Assembly: GCF_020005165.1 (NCBI RefSeq)
Contig: NZ_JAHCLT010000003.1
Coordinates: forward strand, 1 to 64,000
Origin: Kangiella taiwanensis
Lineage (GTDB): Bacteria; Pseudomonadota; Gammaproteobacteria; Enterobacterales; Kangiellaceae
Direction: 5' to 3'
Length of the DNA: 64,000 nt
The notes under the pieces were generated by a model that was not told the origin of the DNA, did not search any database, and saw only the letters and a list, made by a program, of their open reading frames with translations. Position numbers and translations under genes: made by a program. Below, piece by piece: positions 20,459 to 31,797 of the stretch. How positions within the stretch are numbered: the stretch's first letter is position 1; every line of letters begins with the position of its first letter.

Positions 20459-22822
20459 TTGAGTAAAATTAAAACAAAACAAGCTGCAACGAAGAAAAAA
20501 GATACTCAGTTAGATTCAAAGGCAATACTCCGTAAAAGACTTAGCGAAGGCGGGATGATCATCCTGGTTACGATTGCTTTGTTTTTGCTGTTGGCTTTGC
20601 TGAGCTATAACCCGAATGATCCCGGTTCTTTTACCAACGGTAGCGGTGCGCCTGTGCAAAACGCGGCAGGTAAGGGTGGAGCATGGTTCGCAGACTTTTT
20701 CCTACATCTGTTCGGTTATCTGGCTTACTTGATTCCATTGGTCGTTGCTTACTTTGGCTACCTTGTCTATAGCGAACGCAAAGAAGATGTTTCTCACCCT
20801 AAAAGCTTTTGGCTCATTAAAAGTGTTGGCTTGGTAATCGCTATCATTGCAGGTGCGGGCTTGCTCTATCAGCATTTTGGCGATCGTTGTGTTGCAGGCA
20901 TGGAAGTGTGTCAGCAACAAACGGACATTGTATATTTCTCGGGAGGAATTTTAGGTAAAGCCATTGTGGGCCTTATTATTGGTTCTTTGGGGCTTTACGG
21001 TACTACTTTGATCTTGCTGGCGCTATTCCTGTCAGGTGTCACTCTCTTCACAGGGATTTCATGGCTTAAAATCATGGACGCTGTGGGCAGCTGGACTATC
21101 AATAGTTTCAACAATTTCAGAGCTTGGTATGCGTCGTTTAAGGAAAAGAAACAAGAAGCCAAAGAAGTGAAACAGGTGGTGGTGAAGCGAAAAGAAGCCA
21201 TCAAGCAAGAAAAAACCAAAAGAGAAACACGAAAGCCGGTCAAAATTGAACCGAAAGTTGCCTCGGTTCCTCCAAGCGCGACAGTGGAAAAGAAAACACG
21301 GCAGAAGCCATTATTCGAAGGTGCAGGCGAAGGCCCTTTGCCCAGAATGGAGCTGTTGGACGAGCCTGAACCGCCAAAGAATCATTATTCGGAAGAAGCG
21401 CTTGAGGCGATGTCTCGCCTAGTCGAATTGAAGCTCAAAGACTTTAATGTTGATGCCGAAGTGATGGAAGTTCACCCTGGTCCTGTGATCACTCGGTTCG
21501 AACTCGAGCTAGCACCAGGCGTTAAGGTCAGTAAGATTTCGAATCTGGCGAAAGACTTAGCTCGTTCATTATCGACTATCTCTGTGCGAGTGGTTGAAGT
21601 CATTCCTGGGAAAACTTACATCGGTATTGAGATACCTAATGAAAGCCGTGAGATTGTTCGACTTCGTGAAGTTCTTGCGTGTGATGAATTTGAAAAGTCT
21701 AAATCACCATTGAGTATGGCGCTGGGTAAGGATATCGCTGGTAATCCTGTGGTGGTTAATATGGCTAAGATGCCGCATTTACTGGTTGCTGGTACAACGG
21801 GCTCAGGTAAATCCGTCGGTGTGAACGCCATGATCATCAGTATGCTCTATAAGTCATCGCCTGAAGATTTACGCATGATCATGATTGACCCTAAGATGCT
21901 TGAGTTGAGTGTTTATGAAGGGATCCCGCACCTATTGTGTGAAGTGGTCACGGATATGAAGGACGCGGCGAATGCATTACGTTGGTCTGTTGGTGAAATG
22001 GAGCGTCGTTATCGTTTAATGTCGGCGTTAGGTGTGCGTAATCTTGCGGGCTTCAATAAGAAAGTTAAAGATGCTATCAAGGCTGGCGAGCCAATTAAAG
22101 ATCCATTATGGCAACCGACGGATGATTTAGAAGAAGCGCCGCCAACATTGGATAAGTTACCGTCAATAGTGATTGTGATTGATGAGCTAGCTGACATGAT
22201 GATGATTGTCGGCAAAAAAGTTGAAGAATTAATCGCGCGTATTGCACAAAAAGCGCGTGCTGCAGGTATCCACTTGATACTGGCGACACAGCGTCCATCG
22301 GTAGATGTTATCACCGGCTTGATTAAAGCGAATATCCCGTCTCGTATCGGTTTCCAGGTATCCTCAAAGATTGATTCACGAACCGTGCTTGATCAGACAG
22401 GTGCCGAGCAACTTCTCGGCATGGGTGACATGCTGTACTTACCGGGTGGTAGCAATATTCCGACCCGTGTTCATGGTGCCTTTGTTGATGATGATGAAGT
22501 ACATCGAGTAGTCGAAGATTGGAAACAACGCGGTGAGCCAGACTATATCGAAGAGGTGATCAGCGGGACTTCCGAAGTGCCAGTGCCAGGCATGCCGGGA
22601 ATGGACGGTGGTGATAGCGAGCAAGATGAATTGTTTGACCAAGCGGTTGCCATTGTGACAGAAAGTCGTCGTGCCTCAATTTCAGGTATCCAGCGTCGCT
22701 TAAAGATTGGCTATAACCGAGCCGCGCGTATGGTTGAGGCTATGGAGGCTGCGGGTATTGTGTCGGAGATGGGCAGTAACGGGGCGAGGGAGGTGTTAGC
22801 GCCGCCACCGCCTAAAGACTAA
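20459..22822 (+). CDS. ftsK: DNA translocase FtsK
   Basis: A 787-residue septum-anchored ATPase that pumps chromosome ends through the closing septum and activates XerCD recombination. Four membrane spans lie in residues ~30-200, followed by a short linker (~230-310, lysine and proline rich). The motor has Walker [13 protein letters not shown] near 445-456 and Walker [12 protein letters not shown]. The C-terminal winged-helix gamma domain ([20 protein letters not shown] onward) reads KOPS sites. The linker is much shorter than in E. coli FtsK, as in many bacteria. TTG start with AGGAT upstream. Confidence 0.96.
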   Translation: MSKIKTKQAATKKKDTQLDSKAILRKRLSEGGMIILVTIALFLLLALLSYNPNDPGSFTNGSGAPVQNAAGKGGAWFADFFLHLFGYLAYLIPLVVAYFGYLVYSERKEDVSHPKSFWLIKSVGLVIAIIAGAGLLYQHFGDRCVAGMEVCQQQTDIVYFSGGILGKAIVGLIIGSLGLYGTTLILLALFLSGVTLFTGISWLKIMDAVGSWTINSFNNFRAWYASFKEKKQEAKEVKQVVVKRKEAIKQEKTKRETRKPVKIEPKVASVPPSATVEKKTRQKPLFEGAGEGPLPRMELLDEPEPPKNHYSEEALEAMSRLVELKLKDFNVDAEVMEVHPGPVITRFELELAPGVKVSKISNLAKDLARSLSTISVRVVEVIPGKTYIGIEIPNESREIVRLREVLACDEFEKSKSPLSMALGKDIAGNPVVVNMAKMPHLLVAGTTGSGKSVGVNAMIISMLYKSSPEDLRMIMIDPKMLELSVYEGIPHLLCEVVTDMKDAANALRWSVGEMERRYRLMSALGVRNLAGFNKKVKDAIKAGEPIKDPLWQPTDDLEEAPPTLDKLPSIVIVIDELADMMMIVGKKVEELIARIAQKARAAGIHLILATQRPSVDVITGLIKANIPSRIGFQVSSKIDSRTVLDQTGAEQLLGMGDMLYLPGGSNIPTRVHGAFVDDDEVHRVVEDWKQRGEPDYIEEVISGTSEVPVPGMPGMDGGDSEQDELFDQAVAIVTESRRASISGIQRRLKIGYNRAARMVEAMEAAGIVSEMGSNGAREVLAPPPPKD

Positions 22823-22852
22823 TTCAGCTAGTTTGTTTGGCAATACTTTGTT

Positions 22853-22912
22853 GTAACTTATTTTTTGCTTCGTCATTTACTGCATGTAAACTCCTAGCAA
22901 AAAATAAGTTAC
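22853..22912. repeat. long perfect inverted repeat after ftsK
   Basis: GTAACTTATTTTTTGCT (22853-22869) is perfectly complementary to 22896-22912. The 26-nt loop holds an inner pair TTTAC / GTAAA. No T tract follows, so it is not a standard terminator, though it could protect the 3' end of the ftsK mRNA. Confidence 0.85.
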
Positions 22913-22929
22913 GCCGCGTCTTGCCAGCA

Positions 22930-23034
22930 CCACTAACGCTGAATCTGTACTAAACTGTTTTCGTTAACGCTCAAAACCAAATGTGCAGTTTTAGGCCACT
23001 AACGCTGAATCTGCACTGGGCTGTTTCGTTAATG
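22930..23034. repeat. two direct repeats, ~39 bp, 66-bp period
   Basis: Copies at 22930-22969 and 22996-23034 share CCACTAACGCTGAATCTG, then TGTTT and CGTTAA. They differ at a handful of positions and by one T. The origin is unknown. Confidence 0.8.
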
Positions 23035-23147
23035 ATTCTAAGCTCCATAACTGGCTCTATGCCTCTAAACAACAAAATTGTTAAGTCAAAATTCAGCCTT
23101 GGGGCTGTATAACAGTAAACAATAAATAAAAGCTTTTAAGGTTTTAT

Positions 23148-23822
23148 ATGAAAACGTTATTTGAACAAGCCGTTAGAATTTTAACGCTGGGAATCAGTTT
23201 ATTAGTTGCTAGTTTGAATGTTCAAGCTGATGCAGCTCACAAGCTGCAAGAAAAGCTACAGAATATCAATACGTACAAAGCGGCTTTCACCCAAGAAATT
23301 CGTGATGAGTTTAATACGGTGCTAGATCGTTCGTCGGGCTCTTTCGAACTGCAACGTCCTAAACAGTTTCGCTGGGTTGTGTCAGATCCCTACGAGCAAG
23401 AAATTGTCGCGGATGGAGAGAGCTTGTGGCAGTTTGACCGTGATATTGAACAAATCAATGTATCGGGGCTTGATGAAAGCTTAGAAACGACACCTGCCGC
23501 TATCCTGACCAAAGAGCAGGTTGATATCGTTGATAATTATAATGTTGCCGAAATAGCGTCTGAAACGGAAGATTCTTTGTTGTTCCAGTTGAGTTCTAAA
23601 GCTGATGACGCTTTATTTGAGCGCTTGCTTATTGAGTTTAAAGGGGATGATCTGGTGGCCTTACAGGTTAATGACAACCTTGGTCAGAGCACCCTAATTG
23701 AATTCTCTGAAGTTAACCTTGAACCAGAATTCGAAGAAGGGCATTTTAGCTTTGAAATCCCTGAAGGTGTTGATGTTATTGATAATCGTGAAAAAGTCGC
23801 GGACAATGCTGATAAACCTTAG
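23148..23822 (+). CDS. lolA: outer-membrane lipoprotein carrier protein LolA
   Basis: A 224-residue periplasmic chaperone that carries lipoproteins from the LolCDE complex to LolB at the outer membrane. A signal peptide covers residues 1-27 (cleavage after VQA). The mature part begins DAAHKLQEKLQNINTYKAAF, and RPKQFRWVVSDPYEQEIVAD is the conserved beta-sheet core with the arginine and tryptophan typical of LolA. The C-terminal 25 residues are acidic. It lies between ftsK and rarA as in other gammaproteobacteria. Confidence 0.94.
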   Translation: MKTLFEQAVRILTLGISLLVASLNVQADAAHKLQEKLQNINTYKAAFTQEIRDEFNTVLDRSSGSFELQRPKQFRWVVSDPYEQEIVADGESLWQFDRDIEQINVSGLDESLETTPAAILTKEQVDIVDNYNVAEIASETEDSLLFQLSSKADDALFERLLIEFKGDDLVALQVNDNLGQSTLIEFSEVNLEPEFEEGHFSFEIPEGVDVIDNREKVADNADKP

Positions 23823-23839
23823 CGATTTATGCGACTTAC

Positions 23840-25180
23840 ATGAGTCAACAGGACCAATTATTTAACGACTCACATGTTTATGTCCCCTTGGCCGACCGTA
23901 TGCGCCCTCAGAATATTGAGGACTATGTTGGTCAAGAGCATTTACTGGCGCCTGGAAAACCTCTTTTTCAGGCCATAGAAGCCCAAAAACCTTTCTCGAT
24001 GATTTTCTGGGGCCCTCCCGGCACTGGGAAAACCACCTTAGCTCGATTAATCGCCAATACTTCAAACGCACACTTTATTACTATCTCAGCAGTGTTAGCT
24101 GGCGTAAAAGATATTCGAGCAGCAGTTGAGGAAGCGAAACAATACCAAGCGCAGGGCAAGCAAACCTTACTGTTTGTTGATGAGGTTCATCGTTTCAATA
24201 AAGCGCAGCAAGATGCTTTTTTACCTTATGTGGAAAATGGCACCGTGACTTTTATTGGGGCCACCACTGAAAATCCGTCGTTCGAGCTAAACAATGCATT
24301 GTTATCGCGAGCAAGAGTCTTTGTTCTCAAAGACTTATCCAGCTCGGCGCTACGAAAACTACTAGATCGTGCGCTTAAAGATGAAAAACAAGGCCTTGGC
24401 GCCACTGGGCTGAATGTCGAAGAGGATGCAGCTGAAATACTCATCCAGGCTGCTGATGGTGACGGTCGCAGACTGTTAAATTTTCTTGAGTTAGCCTCCG
24501 AATTAGCGCAGGCTGATAATGACGAAGCGCCATTGATCAACCAAAAAATCCTTGAGGAAACTTTAACTCAGTCCCTGAGGCGTTTTGACAAAGGTGGTGA
24601 GCACTTTTATGACCAAATTTCAGCGCTTCATAAGTCTGTTCGTGGCAGTGACCCTAACGCCGCTTTGTATTGGTACTGCCGAATGCTAGATGGGGGCTGT
24701 GATCCGCTGTATGTGGCTCGCCGTGTGGTCAGGATGGCCAGTGAAGATATTGGAAACGCTGACCCTCGTGGTTTAACCCTGGCGCTTAATGCTTGGGATG
24801 TACAAGAGCGTCTTGGGAGTCCAGAGGGAGAATTGACGATTGCACAAGCGATCTTGTACTTAGCCTGCGCACCCAAAAGTAATGCTGTGTATAACGCTTA
24901 CAATCAAGCGCGCAAAGATGTCAGTAATGAGCCAACTTATGAAGTGCCGATGCATATTCGAAACGCTCCAACCAGTCTGATGAAAGACTTGGAGTATGGT
25001 AAAGGGTATCGTTACGATCATAATGAACCAGATGCATTTTCGGCAGGACAGGAGTATTTTCCGGAAGAAAAAATGCCAGCTGAGTACTATCAGCCTGTGC
25101 CGCGTGGTTTGGAAAAGAAAATTGCTGAAAAAATGGCGTGGCTACAACAACGAACAGAAGAAGCACTTAAGAGGAGTTAG
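23840..25180 (+). CDS. rarA: replication-associated recombination protein A (MgsA/WRNIP1 family)
   Basis: A 446-residue AAA+ ATPase related to clamp loaders that acts at stalled replication forks. Walker [10 protein letters not shown] is at 58-66, Walker [13 protein letters not shown] near 111-122, then sensor GATTENPSF. The C-terminal tetramerisation region includes [19 protein letters not shown]. It begins 17 nt after lolA and is followed 7 nt later by crcB, so the genes are probably one operon. Confidence 0.95.
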   Translation: MSQQDQLFNDSHVYVPLADRMRPQNIEDYVGQEHLLAPGKPLFQAIEAQKPFSMIFWGPPGTGKTTLARLIANTSNAHFITISAVLAGVKDIRAAVEEAKQYQAQGKQTLLFVDEVHRFNKAQQDAFLPYVENGTVTFIGATTENPSFELNNALLSRARVFVLKDLSSSALRKLLDRALKDEKQGLGATGLNVEEDAAEILIQAADGDGRRLLNFLELASELAQADNDEAPLINQKILEETLTQSLRRFDKGGEHFYDQISALHKSVRGSDPNAALYWYCRMLDGGCDPLYVARRVVRMASEDIGNADPRGLTLALNAWDVQERLGSPEGELTIAQAILYLACAPKSNAVYNAYNQARKDVSNEPTYEVPMHIRNAPTSLMKDLEYGKGYRYDHNEPDAFSAGQEYFPEEKMPAEYYQPVPRGLEKKIAEKMAWLQQRTEEALKRS

Positions 25181-25187
25181 CTAAGGT

Positions 25188-25571
25188 ATGAACTGGGCAG
25201 TTATAGTAGCTATAGGTCTGGGCGGTGCTTTCGGTGCTATTACGCGCTTCAAAATTCGTGATTTTTCACAGTGGTTATTCGGTGAGCAGTTTCTATACGG
25301 TACCTTGATTGCAAATGTTGTGGGCTGCTTCGTTGCTGGTTTTTTGCTCAGTTATTGGCAGAATGCTCAGGTTTCGATGACCCTTAAAGAGGGCATTATG
25401 ATTGGCTTCTTGGGAGCCCTAACCACCTTTTCGACATTCTCACTAGAAACGATGTACCTGTTGCAACAACAAGTTTGGCTAAAAGCCGGCATGAATATTC
25501 TTGGAAATTTAGTACTTTGCCTGCTTTTCGTGTTTGTTGGCGCTTGGCTTGGTGGTAGAATGTCGGGCTAA
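25188..25571 (+). CDS. crcB: fluoride ion channel CrcB/Fluc
   Basis: A 127-residue inner-membrane protein with four hydrophobic spans, which dimerises to export fluoride. Signature segments are GGAFGAITRF (about 12-21), the pore asparagine in LIANVVGCF and GFLGALTTFSTFSLET (about 71-86). It starts 7 nt after rarA and ends 25 nt before serS. No fluoride riboswitch is seen; it appears to be carried as part of the rarA transcript. Confidence 0.95.
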   Translation: MNWAVIVAIGLGGAFGAITRFKIRDFSQWLFGEQFLYGTLIANVVGCFVAGFLLSYWQNAQVSMTLKEGIMIGFLGALTTFSTFSLETMYLLQQQVWLKAGMNILGNLVLCLLFVFVGAWLGGRMSG

Positions 25572-25590
25572 TAATTCATAGGACTATTAA

Positions 25591-26865
<1,275 letters not shown>

Positions 26866-26870
26866 AAGAA

Positions 26871-26896
26871 AAAGCTGCCTTGTGCAGCTTTTTTTA
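26871..26896 (+). terminator. intrinsic terminator of serS
   Basis: Stem AAAGCTGC / GCAGCTTT (26871-26878 with 26884-26891), followed by T residues. Confidence 0.88.
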
Positions 26897-27047
26897 TGTA
26901 TGCCCAAAAACTGGGCAGTAAAACATAAGAAGCTAGCTTGATTTTACAAAAAACTCCTTATGATAGAATAATTTAGCGACGTAAAGTGATACACTGATTA
27001 TCAATATTGAAGCAATACATGACTTTTAAGGAACTAAAATACTTTTG

Positions 27048-29303
27048 ATGAAACGCTACTTTGGCCTAATACTGTTACTGTTTATACTAGGCATATCAGT
27101 GCCTCCTGCCTCTCTTTATGCTGCCTCTAATCAAGACCCTCTCAATTTACTCAATGACAAACAAGACTCGGCAGATAAAACTCCCAATATTCGAGATTTA
27201 AGTAGTCGTTGGTGGAATCAGTATAAAGAATTAGAAGAAGCTAAAACGTTCGAAGACCAGTTCCAAAAATTCATAAAAAAACTAGAGTCTGCTGTTAATG
27301 AGGTAGAAGGGGAGCAACGAGGTGAATTATTAGAGCGAATAGCGATTATTCGGAACCTTGCACAAGAGTACAAAAAGCTTAAATACTCCAAGAAAAATGA
27401 CCTCGATATACCCAAAGCGTTAATTCTCAAAGAGACCTACAGTGTTAAAGACTATTTAGAAGTAAACCAACTTCGACTGCAGGTAGACTTTTTGCTTAAA
27501 CAAACGCAAGAAGAGATTAGCCGAGTAACGGATAGTATTGGGCAAACATCGAACACACTGGATGTTCTCAAGGTTTCATACCTTAATAGTGATGCCGGTA
27601 GTGTTGAGCAACTATCGATAGTATTAAACTGGATTAACAGTCAACTCAGCAAAGTTATTGAAGAACAACTTTTAGCTAACCTTAAAAGTCGTGAGGATAG
27701 TTTAAACACTGAGTATGAAAGCTTGGAGAGTACTCTTGAAGAGGCTCGTCAGAGAATTTCATTTGAGCCTTACCCGCAAGAAGAAAGAGAAAAGCTTCAA
27801 CAAGAAAAAGAAGAACTGGATGAGGATCTCAAGCAGCTCAATTTAAAGTTAAGTCGTGATATCTCCGAAACGAGCATAGGATTTACTAGCTATGAAATTT
27901 TAAAGCTAGATTTGGCGCTGTCTTTACTGGCTTATCACGAAGTATTACTTAAAATTCAACGTGCTGATGATCAAGATCGGTTAGCTGCTATTAGCTTACT
28001 TGAAGAAGGAGACAAGCCCGATTTAGACGAATTGCGAAATCTTATCGCGGGCTCAGAGCGAGCGATTCAATTAGCTGAGGATGAGGTAACAAAAGCTGAG
28101 ACCTTAGCTAGGGACACATTACTGTCTTCAGACATTAACTTAAGGCAGCAAACCACGGAAGAGAAGCAAAACCTACAAAGGTTATCAGATGAGCGACGAC
28201 GTAAGGCTCAGCAGTTACTACGGGCCATGTCTGACGTCAGAATCACGATTAGCGATAACGAATTACTCTTATCCCTTTTAAAGGATATCGAAGATAAACA
28301 ACAAACGGGGCTCAACAAAACTTGGGACTCAATCAAAGAGTTTACTGAGCAGGCCTGGGATTCCGCTGTGAAGTTGGTAAACAGACCTTTATTTAGCATT
28401 AACGAACGCCCAATCACACTATTGCCGCTGATTAATCTCTGCTTCATCATTTTAATTGGTTATCTTGTTTCTAAGCTGGTCAGCTTCCTTGTTCATCGAT
28501 TTGAAAAGAAGCACAAAATTAAAAACAGCTCGTCGTTGTATTTATTACACAGACTGATTCACTACCTGATTATCTTTATTGCAGCAGTCGCCGGCTTTAG
28601 CGCACTAGGGTTAAACCTTAGCAATTTAACCTTAATTGCTGGTGCACTATCGGTTGGTATCGGCTTTGGTTTACAGAATTTAGTTAGTAACTTCGTGTCG
28701 GGTTTAACCATCATGTTCGAGAAAACGCTCAAAGTGGGCGATTATATCGAACTTGAAGACGGTACAACCGGGCAGGTTCGTGAGATTAAAACTCGTAGCA
28801 CTCGGATTAACACCAATGACAACATTGATGTAATTATTCCGAATTCATACATGGTGACGAACATTGTGACCAACTGGACGCTCAAAGAGTCAACCCGACG
28901 AGTTCGTATTCCATTTGGCGTTGCATACGGTACAGATAAAGAAATCGTTAAAAAAGCAGCGATAGAAGCGGCTAATAATGTCCAGTACACGTTAAAAAAT
29001 ATTCCTGGCAAAGAGCCTGATGTCTGGTTAACTGACTTTGGTGACAACAGTGTCAACTTTTTGTTATTGGTGTGGGTTGCGCATTATGGCGTCAGACGCC
29101 CGACGAGGATCAGCAGTATTTACATGTGGGAGCTTGATACAGCGTTTAAAAAGTACGGTATTGAAATTCCTTTCCCACAACGCGATGTGCACCTGAATAT
29201 TGTTAACGATGAAGATAAGCAGTCTTTGCCTTTACAGTCGGTTACAGGTGAGTCGCTACCTTTAAAAGATGCTAAAGAATCAAAAAAAGACGATAAGAAA
29301 TAA
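27048..29303 (+). CDS. mechanosensitive ion channel, MscS family (large)
   Basis: A ~751-residue channel. A signal peptide (1-25) is followed by ~400 residues of predicted periplasmic coiled coil, then membrane spans near 458-480 and 505-525. The pore helix ALSVGIGFGLQNLVSNFVSG precedes the cytoplasmic beta and alpha-beta domains (KVGDYIELEDGTTGQV and the ending IEIPFPQRD). The layout is that of MscK/YbiO-type large MscS channels that release solutes on osmotic downshock. ATG 27048 is chosen over TTG 27045; AAGGA lies unusually far (about 15 nt) upstream. Confidence 0.9.
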   Translation: MKRYFGLILLLFILGISVPPASLYAASNQDPLNLLNDKQDSADKTPNIRDLSSRWWNQYKELEEAKTFEDQFQKFIKKLESAVNEVEGEQRGELLERIAIIRNLAQEYKKLKYSKKNDLDIPKALILKETYSVKDYLEVNQLRLQVDFLLKQTQEEISRVTDSIGQTSNTLDVLKVSYLNSDAGSVEQLSIVLNWINSQLSKVIEEQLLANLKSREDSLNTEYESLESTLEEARQRISFEPYPQEEREKLQQEKEELDEDLKQLNLKLSRDISETSIGFTSYEILKLDLALSLLAYHEVLLKIQRADDQDRLAAISLLEEGDKPDLDELRNLIAGSERAIQLAEDEVTKAETLARDTLLSSDINLRQQTTEEKQNLQRLSDERRRKAQQLLRAMSDVRITISDNELLLSLLKDIEDKQQTGLNKTWDSIKEFTEQAWDSAVKLVNRPLFSINERPITLLPLINLCFIILIGYLVSKLVSFLVHRFEKKHKIKNSSSLYLLHRLIHYLIIFIAAVAGFSALGLNLSNLTLIAGALSVGIGFGLQNLVSNFVSGLTIMFEKTLKVGDYIELEDGTTGQVREIKTRSTRINTNDNIDVIIPNSYMVTNIVTNWTLKESTRRVRIPFGVAYGTDKEIVKKAAIEAANNVQYTLKNIPGKEPDVWLTDFGDNSVNFLLLVWVAHYGVRRPTRISSIYMWELDTAFKKYGIEIPFPQRDVHLNIVNDEDKQSLPLQSVTGESLPLKDAKESKKDDKK

Positions 29304-29318
29304 CTCAAAGAGGTGATA

Positions 29319-30713
29319 ATGAAAATTAAATATTTATTAGCAGTTATCGTTGGTTTATGGCTACCTAATGTTGCAGGCGCATCAGCTTTAAAAGCTTTTG
29401 TGGGTGGTACTCTGGTCGATGGCACGGGTGGCAATGTCATCCATGACAGTGTGATCCTAGTTAAGGACGAACGAATTGTTGCTGTTGGTACTGAGCAGAG
29501 CTTAGCCGTACCTGATGGTTATGAAACGATTTCTACAGAAGGAATGACGGTATTGCCTGGGTTGTGGGATATGCATGTCCACCTGATGATTAATGGCCAT
29601 TCAGACTACGCTTACTGGGACAAAGCTTATATCGACAAGCTTGGCAGTGAAATCATGCCCGCATCAGCTGAGCAACTCTTGTTGGCTGGGGTTACAAGTG
29701 CGCGTGATTTAGGAGCTCCGCTTGATGAGTCAAAATCGATTAAAGAACGTATTGCTTCTGGAGAACTAAGTGGACCTAGAATGTTTATGTCAGGTCCATT
29801 TCTGCAACACCAACCTTACCCTGGAACAGAAGCTTTCCGCTGGGGTGTTTCTAGCGAGCGAGATGCCAGAAAGAAAGTTCGTCAGTTAAAAGAAGCCGGA
29901 ATGGATGTTGTTAAGTTGATTGATCACGACGTCATGCCGCTGTCCCATGCCAAAGCAATTGTGGATGAAGCTCATAAGCAAAGTATGAAGGTAGTAGGCC
30001 ATTCTCACAAGCCTGATGAGATCCGTATCGGCTTAAAGATTGGTGTTGATAACTTCGAGCATACTGGATTAACTACAGCGCCAGAATATCCTGATGACAT
30101 TATGGAAATGTTGAAGGAAAGAACGGCTAAAGGGCGTATCAGTGGTGGACCACTATATTGGACACCAACCGTTGAGGGACTTTGGAACTACGAATACACA
30201 CGTAAGAATTCTGAGGAGTTGGATAATCAGTGCTGGAAACGTGGCTTAACAAAAGAGACCGTTGCCGATATTGAACAGTCGATACAACATCCAGAGCGAC
30301 TTGACTACATGCAGTTAACACCAAAACGTAAGCCAACATTAAAAACAAAGTTTAATCAATTACGCAACTCTGGTGCTATTTTATTGGTCGGTACTGATAG
30401 CGGTATACCGATGAAGTTTCATTGTCAATCCACATGGCATGAGCTACAAGTATGGGTAGATGTCTTTGATGTTCCAGTGATGGAAGCTATTCAGGCGGCT
30501 ACCTATTGGCCTGCAAAGTTCATGGGCGTTGACAAAGACATAGGAACGATTGTTCCTGGCAAGTACGCAGATATCATTGCGGTTAAAGGTGATGCTTTGA
30601 AATACATCAATCTTTTGCAACATGTCGATCTTGTTGTTAAAGGCGGCACCATTTATAAACAGAATGGTATTCCAAAGGAAGAAAATCTAACACGCCAATA
30701 TCCGCAAAGTTAA
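29319..30713 (+). CDS. exported amidohydrolase family protein
   Basis: A 464-residue metal-dependent hydrolase with a signal peptide (about 1-20, cleavage near VAGASA). Metal ligands fit the amidohydrolase pattern: HVH in DMHVHLMING, the lysine in VVKLIDHD, histidines in VVGHSHKPDE and NFEHTGL, and the aspartate in LLVGTDSGIP. It is of the imidazolonepropionase/prolidase-like type often found in peptide-degrading marine bacteria. The substrate is not known. The ATG at 29319 follows AGAGG; it starts 15 nt after the channel gene and may share its transcript. Confidence 0.88.
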   Translation: MKIKYLLAVIVGLWLPNVAGASALKAFVGGTLVDGTGGNVIHDSVILVKDERIVAVGTEQSLAVPDGYETISTEGMTVLPGLWDMHVHLMINGHSDYAYWDKAYIDKLGSEIMPASAEQLLLAGVTSARDLGAPLDESKSIKERIASGELSGPRMFMSGPFLQHQPYPGTEAFRWGVSSERDARKKVRQLKEAGMDVVKLIDHDVMPLSHAKAIVDEAHKQSMKVVGHSHKPDEIRIGLKIGVDNFEHTGLTTAPEYPDDIMEMLKERTAKGRISGGPLYWTPTVEGLWNYEYTRKNSEELDNQCWKRGLTKETVADIEQSIQHPERLDYMQLTPKRKPTLKTKFNQLRNSGAILLVGTDSGIPMKFHCQSTWHELQVWVDVFDVPVMEAIQAATYWPAKFMGVDKDIGTIVPGKYADIIAVKGDALKYINLLQHVDLVVKGGTIYKQNGIPKEENLTRQYPQS

Positions 30714-30735
30714 AAATTAATCCATGATGTAGAAT

Positions 30736-30760
30736 AGGCCGGGACTCCCGGCCTTTTTTA
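30736..30760. terminator. intrinsic terminator
   Basis: Stem AGGCCGGG / CCCGGCCT (30736-30743 with 30747-30754), followed by T residues on the plus strand. It ends the amidohydrolase gene against the convergent DAHP synthase gene. Confidence 0.9.
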
Positions 30761-31786
30761 TAGCTCTCTTAATAAACTTTCTGTGGTCTCCCAGCTGATG
30801 CAGCTATCAGTAATGGATTGTCCATAAACCATGTTGTTGGACAGTTTTTGATTGCCTTCAACGAGATGGCTTTCCAGCATGATCCCTTTAATGCTTGAGT
30901 TGCCATCTTTTATTTGCTTGATAACATCTTTAGCAACCCCCGGCTGTTTAGTGAAGTCTTTACTTGAGTTGCCATGGCTTGCGTCAATAATAATACGAGG
31001 TGTTATGTTAGCTTTTTCTAAATTCGAGATGCACTGGGTCACGCTTTGCTTATCATAGTTAGGCGTTTTACCACCGCGTAAAATGATATGTGAGTAAGGG
31101 TTTCCATTGGTATGTAAGAGTGCAGTATTCCCACCGTTATCAATACCAATAAAGGTATGTGGTGATTGTGCGCTTATAATGGCGTTGACCGCAGCAGTCA
31201 ATGAACCATCGGTACTGTTCTTGAATCCAACAGGCATCGATAATCCTGAAGCCATTTCTCGGTGTGTTTGTGACTCTGTGGTTCTAGCACCGATAGCTGA
31301 CCAGCTAATCAAATCAGCAATATATTGTGGGGTTACCGGATCTAATGCTTCAGTGGCAGTAGGCAAGCCTAACTCTGCGATCCATGCCAGTAACTCCCGT
31401 CCTTTTGTTAGACCAAGATTCATATCATTTGTGCCGTCAAGGTTTGGGTCGTTGATTAAACCCTTCCAGCCCACATTGGTTCTTGGTTTTTCAAAATAGG
31501 TGCGCATAACAATGTACAACTTGTCTGATAGTTCATCATGGAGTTTCTTTAACCGTTGTGCGTACTCTTTGGCGCTTTCCAAATCGTGAATTGAGCAAGG
31601 TCCTGCAATAATTAATGTTCGATTATCCCTACCGTCTAAAATATCTTGAATCGTGTTACGGCCTTTGATGACTGTATTAGCGGCTTTTTCAGTCAAAGGG
31701 ATTTTAATCTTGAGTGCCTCTGGAGTTAGTAACAGATCGAGGCGGTTAATATTGGTATTGTTGATAGTGTTATTTTTTGAAGACAT
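30758..31786 (-). CDS. 3-deoxy-7-phosphoheptulonate (DAHP) synthase, type I
   Basis: A 342-residue enzyme that condenses phosphoenolpyruvate and erythrose-4-phosphate, the first step of the shikimate pathway. AGPCSIHD, MRTYFEKPRT, VGFKNSTDGS and IIDASHGNSSKD are the conserved substrate and metal segments. It belongs to the AroF/G/H group; which amino acid feeds back on it cannot be read with confidence. It begins 12 nt downstream of pheA, so the pheA attenuator probably controls both genes. Confidence 0.94.
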   Translation of the reverse strand: MSSKNNTINNTNINRLDLLLTPEALKIKIPLTEKAANTVIKGRNTIQDILDGRDNRTLIIAGPCSIHDLESAKEYAQRLKKLHDELSDKLYIVMRTYFEKPRTNVGWKGLINDPNLDGTNDMNLGLTKGRELLAWIAELGLPTATEALDPVTPQYIADLISWSAIGARTTESQTHREMASGLSMPVGFKNSTDGSLTAAVNAIISAQSPHTFIGIDNGGNTALLHTNGNPYSHIILRGGKTPNYDKQSVTQCISNLEKANITPRIIIDASHGNSSKDFTKQPGVAKDVIKQIKDGNSSIKGIMLESHLVEGNQKLSNNMVYGQSITDSCISWETTESLLREL

Positions 31787-31797
31787 GGTAGTAACCC

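Larger units (their letters stand above)
22823..23147. other. 325-bp non-coding gap between ftsK and lolA
   Basis: It holds no convincing gene. It contains a perfect 17-bp inverted repeat (22853-22912) and a pair of ~39-bp direct repeats spaced 66 bp apart (22930 and 22996), each listed separately. The final ~100 bp are AT-rich and should hold the lolA promoter. Confidence 0.6.
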
